Shown here piece after piece: positions 1 through 8,225 of a stretch of DNA of 60,822 nucleotides. The translations under genes and the position numbers were made by a program. The notes under the pieces were generated by a model that saw only the letters and a program-made list of their open reading frames with translations, had not been told where the DNA came from and made no database searches. This DNA comes from an uncultured Agathobacter sp. (GTDB taxonomy: Bacteria; Bacillota; Clostridia; Lachnospirales; Lachnospiraceae). Where the stretch lies: NCBI GenBank assembly GCA_910587655.1, contig CAJUND010000016.1:1-60822 (forward strand), in the 5' to 3' direction. Positions within the stretch are counted from its first letter, which is position 1. Each line of letters begins with the position of its first letter.

Positions 1-62
1 GTTATTATACCACAAGTTCAAGCATAAGTCTAATTAAATTGGATTATACTAGATTATACACC

Positions 63-92
63 AGAGCCGCTTGTATTTCAAGTGGCTCTTTC
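63..92. terminator. Hairpin terminator upstream of citrate synthase
   Basis: An 11-bp perfect stem (AGAGCCGCTTG at 63-73 with its complement at 79-89) closes a 5-nt loop and is followed by a short T tract. It probably ends a transcript that enters from outside the left edge. The upstream side is A/T-rich, so it might work in both directions. Confidence 0.6.
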
Positions 93-135
93 AAAATCTG
101 CGCATAACTGGAAATGTAAAAAAATAATAAACTCC

Positions 136-164
136 TTTTTTTTCCAGTGAAACTGGGTTATAAT
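136..164 (+). promoter_or_regulatory. Probable sigma-A promoter for citrate synthase
   Basis: A perfect TATAAT lies at 159-164, about 40 bases before the start codon. The -35 region is only a T tract at 136-141, so the call rests on the -10 box and its position between a terminator and the gene. Confidence 0.4.
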
Positions 165-202
165 GATGTATTATGTCATAATGAAAGATGGGAGGGCAGC
201 AC

Positions 203-1540
203 ATGACGAAGAAAGAGCAACTGATGAATTATGCAGCGAAAAAAAAGGAAATGTGTATTGAGAATGATACCATATCCGATAATCTTTTCAAAGAATACGG
301 GGTAAACCGTGGTCTTCGCGATGTGAACGGTAAGGGAGTGCTCACCGGTCTTACGAATATTTCAAAGATTCTTTCATTCAAAGAGGATGAAAACGGCGGC
401 ACAGTTCCATGTGACGGAGAGCTATGGTACCGCGGCTACAACGTAAAAACATTAATCCGTTCACTTGGGGAACATGAATTTGGTTTTGAAAAAACAGCGT
501 ATCTGCTGATGTTTGGCGAGCTTCCGGTGGCAGGGGACCTTGAGGAGTTTACCCAGGTGCTTGCAAATGTCCGGACACTTCCGACCAATTTTACAAGGGA
601 CGTTATTATGAAGGCGCCGACGAAGGATATTATGAACTCCATGACGCGGAGTATCCTTACACTTGCAGCCTATGACAATAGGACGGATGTTGCCACGCTT
701 GAAAACAACATCCGCCAGTGCATACAGCTTGTGGCAGAGTTTCCAATGCTTGCAGTATATGGTTACCATGCTTACAATCATTATGAAAATGATTCCAGTA
801 TGTATATACACCGTCCGAAGCCGGAGCTTTCCACTGCGGAAAACTTCCTCCGGATGTTAAGGCCGGACAGCAATTATTCCGAGCTTGAGGCAAAGGTACT
901 TGATGTTGCGCTGATGCTTCACATGGAACACGGCGGGGGAAACAATTCCACATTTACAACCAGGGTGGTTACATCCGCAGGCTCGGATACATATTCCGCC
1001 ATTGCAGCGGCAATGTCATCCTTAAAGGGACCAAAGCACGGCGGTGCAAACATCAAGGTTATGGAAATGATGCAGGATATCCGCAGACATGTCAAAGACT
1101 GGAAAGACCGTGATGAGGTTAAGGCTTATCTGGCGCAGATGCTTGATGGTGAGGTGTTTGACAAAAAAGGTCTTATTTATGGAATGGGACACGCGGTATA
1201 TTCACTTTCAGACCCGCGTGAACGTGTTTTTAAGGCATATGTGGAAAACCTGGCAGTTGCCAAAAAACGTGAAAAGGAAATGAACCTTTACAACCTGATT
1301 GAGGAGCTGGCTCCGGAGCTGATTGCAGAAAAGAGACATATCTTTAAGGGTGTCAGCCCGAACGTGGACTTTTACAGCGGCTTTGTGTATGAAATGCTTG
1401 GGATTCCGATGGAACTTTATACGCCGCTCTTTGCGATTGCAAGAATTGCAGGATGGAGCGCGCACCGTCTGGAGGAAATCGTGGGTATGAACAAAATTAT
1501 CCGTCCGGCATATAAGAGCGTGATGGCTGAAAAAGAGTAA
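203..1540 (+). CDS. gltA: Citrate synthase
   Basis: This 445-aa enzyme condenses acetyl-CoA with oxaloacetate to citrate, the entry to the oxidative branch that supplies 2-oxoglutarate and glutamate. Visible family motifs are MEHGGGNNSTF near residue 240, GMGHAVYS near 328 and NVDFYSG near 386, which carry the catalytic His, His and Asp. Length is normal for the family. An ATG at 188 is in frame, but a GGGAGGG ribosome site at 190-197 lies just before the ATG at 203, so 203 is chosen. argJ and proC follow on the same strand with 35-base and 3-base gaps, so the three probably form a glutamate-family biosynthesis cluster. Confidence 0.93.
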   Translation: MTKKEQLMNYAAKKKEMCIENDTISDNLFKEYGVNRGLRDVNGKGVLTGLTNISKILSFKEDENGGTVPCDGELWYRGYNVKTLIRSLGEHEFGFEKTAYLLMFGELPVAGDLEEFTQVLANVRTLPTNFTRDVIMKAPTKDIMNSMTRSILTLAAYDNRTDVATLENNIRQCIQLVAEFPMLAVYGYHAYNHYENDSSMYIHRPKPELSTAENFLRMLRPDSNYSELEAKVLDVALMLHMEHGGGNNSTFTTRVVTSAGSDTYSAIAAAMSSLKGPKHGGANIKVMEMMQDIRRHVKDWKDRDEVKAYLAQMLDGEVFDKKGLIYGMGHAVYSLSDPRERVFKAYVENLAVAKKREKEMNLYNLIEELAPELIAEKRHIFKGVSPNVDFYSGFVYEMLGIPMELYTPLFAIARIAGWSAHRLEEIVGMNKIIRPAYKSVMAEKE

Positions 1541-1575
1541 ATAAAGCTGACTGGTGTTTTCATGGAGGATTAGTT

Positions 1576-2802
1576 ATGGAATTAAAACAGGTAAAAGGCG
1601 GGGTATGCGCTGCTCAGGGGTTTCTTGCAAACGGGCTGCACTGCGGTCTGAATCCTGATAAAGAAAAATACGACCTGGCTCTGGTATATTCAGAAACACC
1701 GTGCCAGGCGGCAGCGGTTTATACCACAAACAAAGTAAAGGGTGCGCCGATTCTTGTCACGAAACGTAACCTGGCAGCCAGCGGCGGCATTGCAAAGGCA
1801 GTAATTGTCAACAGTAAAAACGCCAATACAGGAACTGCAAACGGAGAGGAACGGGCGCTGCAGATGTGCGGGCTTGCAGCACGCGAGCTGGGCATCAGTC
1901 CTGATGAGGTCATTGTGGCATCCACAGGGGTCATTGGTGAAGAACTTCCCATTGAGCCGATTGAAGCATCCATAGGGGCACTGAAGGAAGGGCTTTCCGA
2001 AAAAGGAAACCGGGATGCGGCATATGCAATCATGACAACGGATACTGTGTTAAAAGAAATGGCCGTGCAGTTTGAACTGGATGGAAAAACCTGTACGGTT
2101 GGCGGCATGGCAAAGGGCAGCGGGATGATACATCCCAATATGGCGACCACACTGAATTTTATAACAAGTGACGCGTCCATTTCCGCGGAAATGCTGCAGA
2201 AAGCGCTTTCGGAAACGGTAAAGGTCACATACAACTGTCTGAGCATTGACGGAGATACCTCGACCAATGATATGATAAGCGTGATGGCAAACGGTCTTGC
2301 CGGTAATACAGCCATTACCTCGGAGGGAGAGGGATATGAACTCTTTAAAAAAGCCCTTTATGAAGTGCTTGCAGGGCTTACCCGTATGCTGGCAAAGGAC
2401 GGCGAGGGTGCATCCACGCTGATAGAGTGTGTCTGCAGCGGTGCGCCGGATCTGGATACCGCAATTGCCGTGGCAAAATCCGTGGTGCGTTCCCCACTTG
2501 TCAAATGCATGATATTCGGGAAAGACGCCAACTGCGGCAGGATTCTCTGCGCAGTCGGTTATGCCGAAGCGGAATTTGATATAGACAGGGTTTCCATCAC
2601 AGTTTCCTCTGCTGCAGGTTCCTATCAGGCAGGGGAGAACGGAAAAATTATTCCGTTTTCCGAGGAGCAGGCGGCAAACGTATTAAATGAGGATGAAATA
2701 CTCATCAGCATTGACCTGAACCAGGGGGAAACTTCTGCAAAGGCGTGGGGATGTGACCTGACATATGATTATGTTAAAATTAACGGAGATTACAGGAGCT
2801 GA
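1576..2802 (+). CDS. argJ: Bifunctional ornithine acetyltransferase / N-acetylglutamate synthase
   Basis: ArgJ moves the acetyl group from N-acetylornithine to glutamate (the cyclic arginine pathway), and bifunctional forms also use acetyl-CoA. The 408-aa product has the family self-cleavage region, with KGSGMIHPNMATTL at about residues 180-194. The chain is expected to cleave between Ala190 and Thr191, and Thr191 then becomes the nucleophile. Length is normal. A GGAGG site precedes the ATG at 1576. The next gene, proC, starts 3 bases after the stop, which suggests co-transcription. No argB, argC or argD is in the window. Confidence 0.93.
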   Translation: MELKQVKGGVCAAQGFLANGLHCGLNPDKEKYDLALVYSETPCQAAAVYTTNKVKGAPILVTKRNLAASGGIAKAVIVNSKNANTGTANGEERALQMCGLAARELGISPDEVIVASTGVIGEELPIEPIEASIGALKEGLSEKGNRDAAYAIMTTDTVLKEMAVQFELDGKTCTVGGMAKGSGMIHPNMATTLNFITSDASISAEMLQKALSETVKVTYNCLSIDGDTSTNDMISVMANGLAGNTAITSEGEGYELFKKALYEVLAGLTRMLAKDGEGASTLIECVCSGAPDLDTAIAVAKSVVRSPLVKCMIFGKDANCGRILCAVGYAEAEFDIDRVSITVSSAAGSYQAGENGKIIPFSEEQAANVLNEDEILISIDLNQGETSAKAWGCDLTYDYVKINGDYRS

Positions 2803-2805
2803 CAG

Positions 2806-3609
2806 ATGATAAACAAAAAAATAGGTTTTATCGGGTGCGGAAACATGGGTTCGGCCATGATACAGGGGATTCTGGATTCATCCCTGATACCGGCAAATGA
2901 TATCATGGTTTCCTGCCGCACAAAAGAAACACTGGACGCAAAGAAACGGCAGTTTGGTGTTTTAACGGATACGGATAACCGCAAAACGGCAGAATTTGCA
3001 GATATATTATTTCTCGCGGTCAAGCCGCAGTTTTACGCGGACATACTGGCAGAAATCAGGGATATTTTAAAAGAAGGGCAGATTCTTGTTTCCATGGCTC
3101 CGGGAAAGACCCTTGCATGGTTTAAAGAGCAGCTTGGCGGGGACTGTAAAGTGATTCGCACCATGCCAAATACACCGTCCATGGTAAAAGCCGGAATGAC
3201 GGGCATGTGCGTCAGTGAACAGGTGACAGAAGAGGAAGCAGGGCTTGTCAGGGAAATCTGCGGAGGTTTTTCAGAAACGGAAGTTGTTCCGGAGCATCTG
3301 ATGGATGCCGTTACGGCAGTCAGCGGAAGCTCACCGGCCTATGTATTTATGTTCATAGAGGCAATGTCGGATGCAGCAGTGGCTGCAGGAATGCCAAGAC
3401 AGCAGGCGTACAAATTTGCAGCGCAGGCAGTGCTTGGCAGCGCAAAAATGGTGCTGGAAACCGGAAAGCATCCGGGAGAGCTGAAAGACATGGTCTGTTC
3501 CCCGGCAGGAACCACCATACAGGCAGTACGCGTTCTGGAGGAACAGGGAATGCGCAGCAGCGTATTTGAAGCAGTGATGAAATGTTTTGATATTTCACGG
3601 AATATGTAA
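2806..3609 (+). CDS. proC: Pyrroline-5-carboxylate reductase
   Basis: ProC reduces 1-pyrroline-5-carboxylate to proline with NAD(P)H in the cytoplasm. The 267-aa product begins with the Rossmann motif GFIGCGNMGSAM at residues 5-16. It carries the family signature around AVSGSSPAYVFMFIEAMSDA and, near residue 228, the C-terminal CSPAGTT segment that lines the active site. The start has an AGGAG site at 2793-2797, inside the last codons of argJ, so translation is probably coupled. Confidence 0.93.
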   Translation: MINKKIGFIGCGNMGSAMIQGILDSSLIPANDIMVSCRTKETLDAKKRQFGVLTDTDNRKTAEFADILFLAVKPQFYADILAEIRDILKEGQILVSMAPGKTLAWFKEQLGGDCKVIRTMPNTPSMVKAGMTGMCVSEQVTEEEAGLVREICGGFSETEVVPEHLMDAVTAVSGSSPAYVFMFIEAMSDAAVAAGMPRQQAYKFAAQAVLGSAKMVLETGKHPGELKDMVCSPAGTTIQAVRVLEEQGMRSSVFEAVMKCFDISRNM

Positions 3610-3644
3610 AAATAATTTGAAAATTTATACGAGGAGAGATTAAC

Positions 3645-3890
3645 ATGAGTCAGGCAAAAGTGGAAAAATATAAAAAAGAAAAAGCCAACAGAAAAAAAGT
3701 TCTTGCGCAGAACAAGGCAAAGCGTCTGGCAGGACGCATCTGTGCGTGGGTGATTTTAGCTGCTGTAGCAGGATGGGCAGGGTATTCGGGATACAGGTAT
3801 TATGAATCAAAGAAACCGGCTGAGACGTTCTATGCGGACCTTTCTCCGGTATCTGACTATCTGAATGCGCTGAATACAGAGGCGGAATAA
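3645..3890 (+). CDS. Small single-pass membrane protein, function unknown
   Basis: This 81-aa protein has a very basic N terminus (residues 1-29, rich in Lys and Arg), one hydrophobic segment at about residues 30-48 with a GxxGxxG-like face, and a short acidic tail. The pattern predicts an inner-membrane protein with the basic end in the cytoplasm. A strong ribosome site (GAGGAGAG) lies 7 bases before the ATG. I do not recognise the family. It may be read through from proC, 35 bases upstream, and a hairpin terminator follows directly. Confidence 0.7.
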   Translation: MSQAKVEKYKKEKANRKKVLAQNKAKRLAGRICAWVILAAVAGWAGYSGYRYYESKKPAETFYADLSPVSDYLNALNTEAE

Positions 3891-3902
3891 AAAAGGGATA
3901 CG

Positions 3903-3937
3903 AAGGCATCACAGCATTTACTGCTGTGATGCCTTTT
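3903..3937. terminator. Bidirectional hairpin terminator between convergent genes
   Basis: A 14-bp perfect stem (AAGGCATCACAGCA at 3903-3916 with its complement at 3922-3935) surrounds a 5-nt loop. A T tract follows on the plus strand, and an A-rich stretch on the other side gives T residues on the minus strand. It serves both the plus-strand gene ending at 3890 and the minus-strand gene. The stop codon of the minus-strand gene sits inside the loop. Confidence 0.85.
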
Positions 3938-4355
3938 CCAGTGCATCATTTACCGCGTTTGCAAGGAGCATGGAGGTATACTGGTTGTTTTTGGAATATG
4001 TAATGTCCGATACGGACTGGGCTGAAATAATCTGTTCAGAAAGTTCATCCAGCGTCGGACCAAGAAGCGGGTACATGGTTTCCATACTTTCATCCAGATT
4101 AATCAGTTCGATGGAGTTGATATGGTTTTCATCTACGGACACCTGTACATCAAAGGCATTCTGGTCAATGAGTACTGAGGAGGTATAGACTCCGGGAACA
4201 TACATGGTATCCACGGATTCGCCGGCAGACTCACCGGAACCGGCCCGGAGCATAATGAAAAGCAGTATGAGAATCAGTATCCCGATTCCGCATGCAATTC
4301 CGGCAAGGATTAGTTTTTTCATATGAAGTACAACGATTTTTGTTTTGGCGCTCAT
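3918..4355 (-). CDS. Signal-anchored extracytoplasmic protein, possibly FMN-binding-like; function unknown
   Basis: The 145-aa product has a basic N terminus, one hydrophobic helix at about residues 14-36 and an extracytoplasmic domain of about 105 residues. That domain contains GVYTSSVLI and a VSVDENHINSIELI strand pattern, faintly like FMN-binding domain proteins, but the FMN-attachment Thr motif is not clear. The reading frame extends upstream to 4460, but a GGAGG site 5-9 bases before the ATG at 4355 sets the start there. The last five codons form one arm of the terminator. Confidence 0.65.
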   Translation of the reverse strand: MSAKTKIVVLHMKKLILAGIACGIGILILILLFIMLRAGSGESAGESVDTMYVPGVYTSSVLIDQNAFDVQVSVDENHINSIELINLDESMETMYPLLGPTLDELSEQIISAQSVSDITYSKNNQYTSMLLANAVNDALEKASQQ

Positions 4356-4453
4356 AACTTTCCTCCATTTCTGTTTACTGTATCTTATGCATGCATCTGA
4401 AAAATCATGATGAAAAGAATGAAAAAAAGATGAAGAAAAAATAAAAAAATGTG

Positions 4454-4482
4454 TTGACATATGACTGGCTATCTGGTATTAT
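4454..4482 (+). promoter_or_regulatory. Sigma-A promoter for the repeat element and tRNA-Gly
   Basis: TTGACA at 4454-4459 and TATTAT at 4477-4482 are separated by 17 bases. The transcript would start near 4489, run through the structured repeat at 4535-4607, then the tRNA gene at 4613, and end at the hairpin at 4692-4734. The repeat is therefore probably transcribed as a 5' leader of the tRNA precursor. Confidence 0.75.
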
Positions 4483-4534
4483 TTTATCTGTGCTTAGGAA
4501 ATACATAAGGACAAGGCAGTATTCCTGATAGGGA

Positions 4535-4607
4535 AAAGGAGCACATGCATGAGAGTTTTTGCTTCGCAAAAAGCATGTGCGCAGGCAATATTCCTTCGGA
4601 ATATTAC
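4535..4607 (+). repeat. Structured intergenic repeat, copy A (ATGAAAA-bulge family)
   Basis: After AAAAGGAG comes a hairpin with an outer stem (GCACATGC, 4541-4548 with 4573-4580). A 7-base bulge, ATGAGAG, is present on the 5' side only. The inner stem is TTTTTGC, 4556-4562 with 4566-4572. A GCAGGC linker leads to a second hairpin (AATATTCC, 4587-4594 with 4598-4605) ending in AC. Other copies in this window have the same plan with different stem sequences that keep pairing. It lies 5 bases before tRNA-Gly. Confidence 0.75.
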
Positions 4608-4612
4608 AATAT

Positions 4613-4685
4613 GCGATAGTGGCGTAGTTGGTAACGCGCGACCTTGCCAAGGTCGAGACCGCGGGTTCGAGCCCCGTCTATCGCT
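4613..4685 (+). tRNA. tRNA-Gly (anticodon GCC)
   Basis: A full cloverleaf can be drawn: acceptor GCGATAG/CTATCGC (4613-4619 with 4678-4684), a D arm with GCGT/ACGC, an anticodon stem CGACC/GGTCG around the loop TTGCCAA, a 5-nt variable loop, and a T arm with GCGGG/CCCGT around TTCGAGC. The anticodon is GCC. CCA is not encoded. The gene is followed by a strong terminator. Confidence 0.93.
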
Positions 4686-4691
4686 CTCAAA

Positions 4692-4734
4692 GGTATCGCG
4701 GATTCGCTGAACAGCGGGTTTGCGGTATTTTTTT
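4692..4734 (+). terminator. Terminator after tRNA-Gly
   Basis: An 18-bp stem with several G-T wobbles (4692-4709 with 4712-4729) runs into a T tract ending at 4734. All 18 positions can pair, which is unusually long for a tRNA terminator. Confidence 0.8.
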
Positions 4735-4758
4735 ATACAGTTTGCCCGTTTCATTAAG

Positions 4759-4787
4759 TAGACATTGCCGGTGGAAAATGGTATAAT
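4759..4787 (+). promoter_or_regulatory. Sigma-A promoter for the PAS-like/folA/ilvBN run
   Basis: TAGACA at 4759-4764 and a perfect TATAAT at 4782-4787 are 17 bases apart, preceded by TGG. The first downstream gene starts at 4885, leaving a leader of about 90 bases in which I see no clear riboswitch or attenuator. Confidence 0.65.
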
Positions 4788-4884
4788 AAAATTGTACTAT
4801 ATCCAGATGGATTTGCACCAGGTGCATTCCATAGGGGGAAAGGATATCGTACACGGGGAGAAAATACGGGGGAGGTAAAGGGGT

Positions 4885-5358
4885 ATGAAGTATGGAAAAA
4901 CATTTGAAGAATTTCAGGAGTTAAACGGTATTAGTATCGAGGATGTACTGTCAGTTTTTGAGGCAGTGTCACAGGCGTTTCCGATGATTGTTCTGGGAAA
5001 CCTGACGAAAAACACCTATACGATGTTAAAGGATGACGGGTTTCTGGCATGGGAAGTTCCGAAGGTCGGATGCTATGATGAACTGATTGATTACGGCGTG
5101 GGAAACGTCCATCCAAATTACCAGAATACATTTGTAAACCACTTTTCCAGGGAAAAGCTGATTTCCCAGTTTGAACGCGGAAAAAGAGAGGTATACGCAA
5201 AGATTTTCCAGAAGGGGCGGGGAAGCCAGTACCAGTGGGTATCCACCCATGTCATCCGCGTGCATGACAGGGACGGGGATATCTGTGAAATATGCATCAA
5301 TAAAGTTCTCGAAGATGTACAGCAGAGCGGAGAACGCATTGGAAGGGAATATTATTAA
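4885..5358 (+). CDS. PAS-like domain protein, function unknown
   Basis: The 157-aa cytoplasmic protein looks like a single PAS fold. After an N-terminal helix, residues about 28-140 carry a strand/helix order typical of PAS domains in Lachnospiraceae signalling proteins, ending with a YQWVSTHVIRVHDRDGDI strand pair. No output domain (GGDEF, kinase or HTH) is attached, so it may be a free-standing sensor or a remnant of a larger protein. A GGAGG site precedes the ATG. folA starts 3 bases after its stop. The PAS call is by pattern only. Confidence 0.6.
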   Translation: MKYGKTFEEFQELNGISIEDVLSVFEAVSQAFPMIVLGNLTKNTYTMLKDDGFLAWEVPKVGCYDELIDYGVGNVHPNYQNTFVNHFSREKLISQFERGKREVYAKIFQKGRGSQYQWVSTHVIRVHDRDGDICEICINKVLEDVQQSGERIGREYY

Positions 5359-5361
5359 TCA

Positions 5362-5853
5362 ATGAACATTATAGCAGCAGTAGACAGTAACTGGGCAATC
5401 GGTAAAAATAACGGACTTTTGGTGAAAATTCCCACGGACCAGAAATTTTTCAGGGATATCACCACGGGGAAGGTCGTCGTCATGGGGCGGAAGACGCTGG
5501 AAAGCTTTCCAGGCGGTCTTCCGCTTAAAAACCGTATAAACATTGTTCTCTCACATAATCAAAACTACAGTGTAAAAGGAGCCACAGTCCTTCATTCGCT
5601 GGAAGAGCTGCATGAGGAGCTGAAAAAATACGACAGCCGGGACATTTATGTCATCGGCGGGGAGCAGGTGTTTGCACAGCTTCTGGATGAATGCGACGTG
5701 GCACATATCACAAAAATCAATTATGCATATGATGCGGATGCCTGGTTTCCGGACCTCGATAAAAAAGAGGAGTGGAAAATTACGGCGGACAGTGAGGAAC
5801 AGACGTATTTCGATCTGGAATTTTTTTTCTATAAATATGAAAAAGCCGGATGA
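5362..5853 (+). CDS. folA: Dihydrofolate reductase
   Basis: FolA reduces dihydrofolate to tetrahydrofolate with NADPH and is the trimethoprim target. The 163-aa product shows the family pattern from the start: AAVDSNWAIGKNNGLL (residues 4-19), the substrate-contacting acidic residue Asp26 in PTDQKFF, and the NADPH-binding segment VVMGRKTLESFPG near residues 37-49. YVIGGEQVF lies near 95. Length is normal. The start is 3 bases after the upstream stop, with no strong ribosome site of its own, so it probably relies on translational coupling. Confidence 0.93.
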   Translation: MNIIAAVDSNWAIGKNNGLLVKIPTDQKFFRDITTGKVVVMGRKTLESFPGGLPLKNRINIVLSHNQNYSVKGATVLHSLEELHEELKKYDSRDIYVIGGEQVFAQLLDECDVAHITKINYAYDADAWFPDLDKKEEWKITADSEEQTYFDLEFFFYKYEKAG

Positions 5854-5882
5854 GCCTTATCCGGCATCAGGAGGATTTGACG

Positions 5883-7607
5883 ATGGATATCACTGGAAGG
5901 AAGTTGTTTGTAAAAGCCCTGCAGGAAGAGGGCGTTGATACGATATTTGGTTATCCCGGCGGGATGGTGATGGATTTATTTGATGAACTGTATAAGACGG
6001 ATCTGTTTCACCTGGTGCTGCCAAGACATGAGCAGGGGCTGATTCATGAGGCGGAGGGATATGCGAAATCAACCGGAAAGGTCGGCGTGTGTCTGGTGAC
6101 AAGCGGGCCCGGTGCAACAAATATTGTGACAGGACTTGCGGATGCGCATTACGACAGTATTCCGCTGGTATGCTTTACCGGCCAGGTGCCGCTTGGATTA
6201 ATCGGAAATGATGCGTTCCAGGAGGTCGATATTGTCGGAATGACAAGAAGCATCACAAAGTACGGAGTGACCGTAAGAAAACGCTCTGACCTTGGAAAAA
6301 TCATTAAGATGGCGTTTCATATTGCAAAAACAGGTAAGCCCGGTCCGGTACTTGTGGATATTCCCAAGGATATCCAGAGTGCGCCGGGACCTGCAAATTA
6401 TCCTGTAAATGTGGATATCCGCGGTTATAAGCCGATTAATGACAATGTACATATCGGCCAGCTGAAACGTGCATATAAACTGTTAAAATCAGCCAAAAAA
6501 CCGTTAATCCTTGCAGGAGGCGGGGTAAATATCTCGTGCGCCAATGAACAGCTTCTTGCATTTGCTGAAAAGATGCATATCCCTGTAGTTACCACAATCA
6601 TGGGAAAGGGAGCGGTTCCGACCACCCATCCGCTGTATGTTGGAAATTCCGGGATGCATGGAAAGTATGCAGCCAATATGGCAGTTGCAAACTGTGATGT
6701 GCTTTTTTCCATTGGAACAAGATTTAACGACCGGATTACCGGCGACTTAAATGAATTTGCACCGGGGGCAAAAATTGTCCACATAGATATTGACACGGCA
6801 TCTATCTCAAGGAATGTTGTGGTGGATGTCCCTGTGGTTGCAGATGCAAAGGTCGCTCTTGAAAAACTGCTGGAATGGGCAGAACCGAAAAAAACCTCGG
6901 AATGGCGGAAACAGATTCAGGCATGGGATCAGGAAAATCCGCTTGTCATGAACCATGACAGGGGGTTAAGCCCGCAGTGTATTATGAACTGGATTAATAA
7001 AGAATTTCCGCACAGTATTTATGTTACGGACGTTGGACAACACCAGATGTGGGCAACACAGTTTCTGGAGCTGGATGAGGGAAGTAAGCTCATCACTTCC
7101 GGGGGATTTGGAACGATGGGCTTTGGATTTCCGGCAGCAGTCGGTGCAAAGATTGCAAACCCGGATAAGCAGGTGGTCTGTATCACGGGAGACGGCGGCT
7201 TTCAGATGAATATTCAGGAGCTGGCGACAGCTGTTACGGAAAAAGTCCCGGTGACTGTATGCGTGTTAAATAATTTTTACCTAGGCATGGTACGTCAGCA
7301 GCAGGAGCTTTTTTACGGAAAGCGGTACAGTGCAACCTGTCTGTGCAAAGATGCTGCAGAACTGCCGAAGTACAGGGGAGTAAAGGATGATGTGCCGGAG
7401 TATTCACCGGATTTTGTCAGGCTTGCAGAAAGCTATGGCGCATATGGAATCCGCGTCAGGTCCGAGGAAGAGATAAAAGAGGCATTTGCCTGTGCAAAGG
7501 CACACACGGATGCACCGACAGTGATTGAATTTCTGATTGCAACCGAGGAGCTGGTGCTCCCAATGGTTAAGGGCGGAAACCCGATCAGCGAGATGATTCT
7601 GGGGTAG
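5883..7607 (+). CDS. ilvB: Acetolactate synthase, large (catalytic) subunit
   Basis: IlvB condenses two pyruvates to acetolactate, or pyruvate with 2-oxobutyrate, as the first step of valine, leucine and isoleucine synthesis, using thiamine diphosphate and FAD. The 574-aa product has all three domains. The catalytic Glu is in the N-terminal HEAEGYAKSTGKVG region, and the ThDP/Mg motif is GDGGFQMN at about residues 437-444. The frame opens at 5850, overlapping folA, but an AGGAGG site 7 bases before the ATG at 5883 sets this start. The regulatory subunit ilvN follows after a repeat element. Confidence 0.94.
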   Translation: MDITGRKLFVKALQEEGVDTIFGYPGGMVMDLFDELYKTDLFHLVLPRHEQGLIHEAEGYAKSTGKVGVCLVTSGPGATNIVTGLADAHYDSIPLVCFTGQVPLGLIGNDAFQEVDIVGMTRSITKYGVTVRKRSDLGKIIKMAFHIAKTGKPGPVLVDIPKDIQSAPGPANYPVNVDIRGYKPINDNVHIGQLKRAYKLLKSAKKPLILAGGGVNISCANEQLLAFAEKMHIPVVTTIMGKGAVPTTHPLYVGNSGMHGKYAANMAVANCDVLFSIGTRFNDRITGDLNEFAPGAKIVHIDIDTASISRNVVVDVPVVADAKVALEKLLEWAEPKKTSEWRKQIQAWDQENPLVMNHDRGLSPQCIMNWINKEFPHSIYVTDVGQHQMWATQFLELDEGSKLITSGGFGTMGFGFPAAVGAKIANPDKQVVCITGDGGFQMNIQELATAVTEKVPVTVCVLNNFYLGMVRQQQELFYGKRYSATCLCKDAAELPKYRGVKDDVPEYSPDFVRLAESYGAYGIRVRSEEEIKEAFACAKAHTDAPTVIEFLIATEELVLPMVKGGNPISEMILG

Positions 7608-7613
7608 GGGAAA

Positions 7614-7718
7614 GACTGAAAAATATTAAGAAAGGAAAAATGCTGCAGGTGGTTTTTCAATCTTTGTTTGTGCCGCAATGCGACACAAATGCACCACGCC
7701 TGCGGCATGGTACAAAAC
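7614..7718 (+). repeat. Structured repeat in frame with ilvN (HHACGMVQ family, copy 1)
   Basis: This segment closely matches 10272-10386 in front of recJ. It begins GACTGAAAAAT, pairs with TTTTTCA near 7653-7659, then has a TTTGTG/CACAAA hairpin and an ACCA/TGGT hairpin around GCCTGCGGC. Reading from the TTG at 7668, it encodes a short segment ending HHACGMVQ in frame with ilvN, exactly as the other copy does with recJ. The differences between copies keep the hairpins paired. Confidence 0.7.
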
Positions 7719-8225
7719 ATGTCTGAAATGAAAAACCGCTGGATTGCACTTTATGTGGAAAACCAGGTGGGTGTGCTGGCAAAGGTTTCCGGACTTTTTT
7801 CCGCGAAGTCCTATAATCTGCAGTCGCTGACTGTCGGTACCACAGAGGATGAGACAGTATCCCGTATGACAGTCTGCGTGACAAGTGATGATATTACCTT
7901 TGAACAGATAAAAAAACAGTTAAACTGCATGGTAGAGGTGATCAAGGTGATTGACCTTACGGACGTGCCGCTTCACATGAAAGAGATTCTGTTTGCGAAA
8001 GTCATGCATGTGGATGCAGCTCAGATTAATGAGATTTTCCAGATTGCCCAGGTATTCCAGGCGGATGTTGTGGATATGGGGGGCGACAGCGTGATGCTGG
8101 AATGCAAGCTTACGGAACGGCGTAATAATGAACTGATAGCGCTGCTCAAATCAAAGTTCAAGAGGATTTCCATCGTCCGCGGCGGAGCAGTAGCAATAGA
8201 AACGATAAGTACGGGATGTAGGTAA
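7719..8225 (+). CDS. ilvN: Acetolactate synthase, small (regulatory) subunit
   Basis: The 168-aa ACT-domain subunit binds valine and controls the IlvB catalytic subunit. Residues 4-80 form a clear ACT domain (ALYVENQVGVLAKVSGLFS), followed by the conserved SLTVGTTEDETVSRM segment and a second ACT-like half. The family normally begins near MKNRW, which matches ATG 7719 or 7728. No good ribosome site precedes either. The open frame continues upstream through the repeat element to a TTG at 7668, so the true start could lie inside the repeat. Confidence 0.88.
   Translation: MSEMKNRWIALYVENQVGVLAKVSGLFSAKSYNLQSLTVGTTEDETVSRMTVCVTSDDITFEQIKKQLNCMVEVIKVIDLTDVPLHMKEILFAKVMHVDAAQINEIFQIAQVFQADVVDMGGDSVMLECKLTERRNNELIALLKSKFKRISIVRGGAVAIETISTGCR

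Noticed and set aside
1719..2315. 198-aa minus-strand frame within argJ
   Set aside because: Antisense shadow; low-complexity Ser/Pro/Ala composition typical of such frames.
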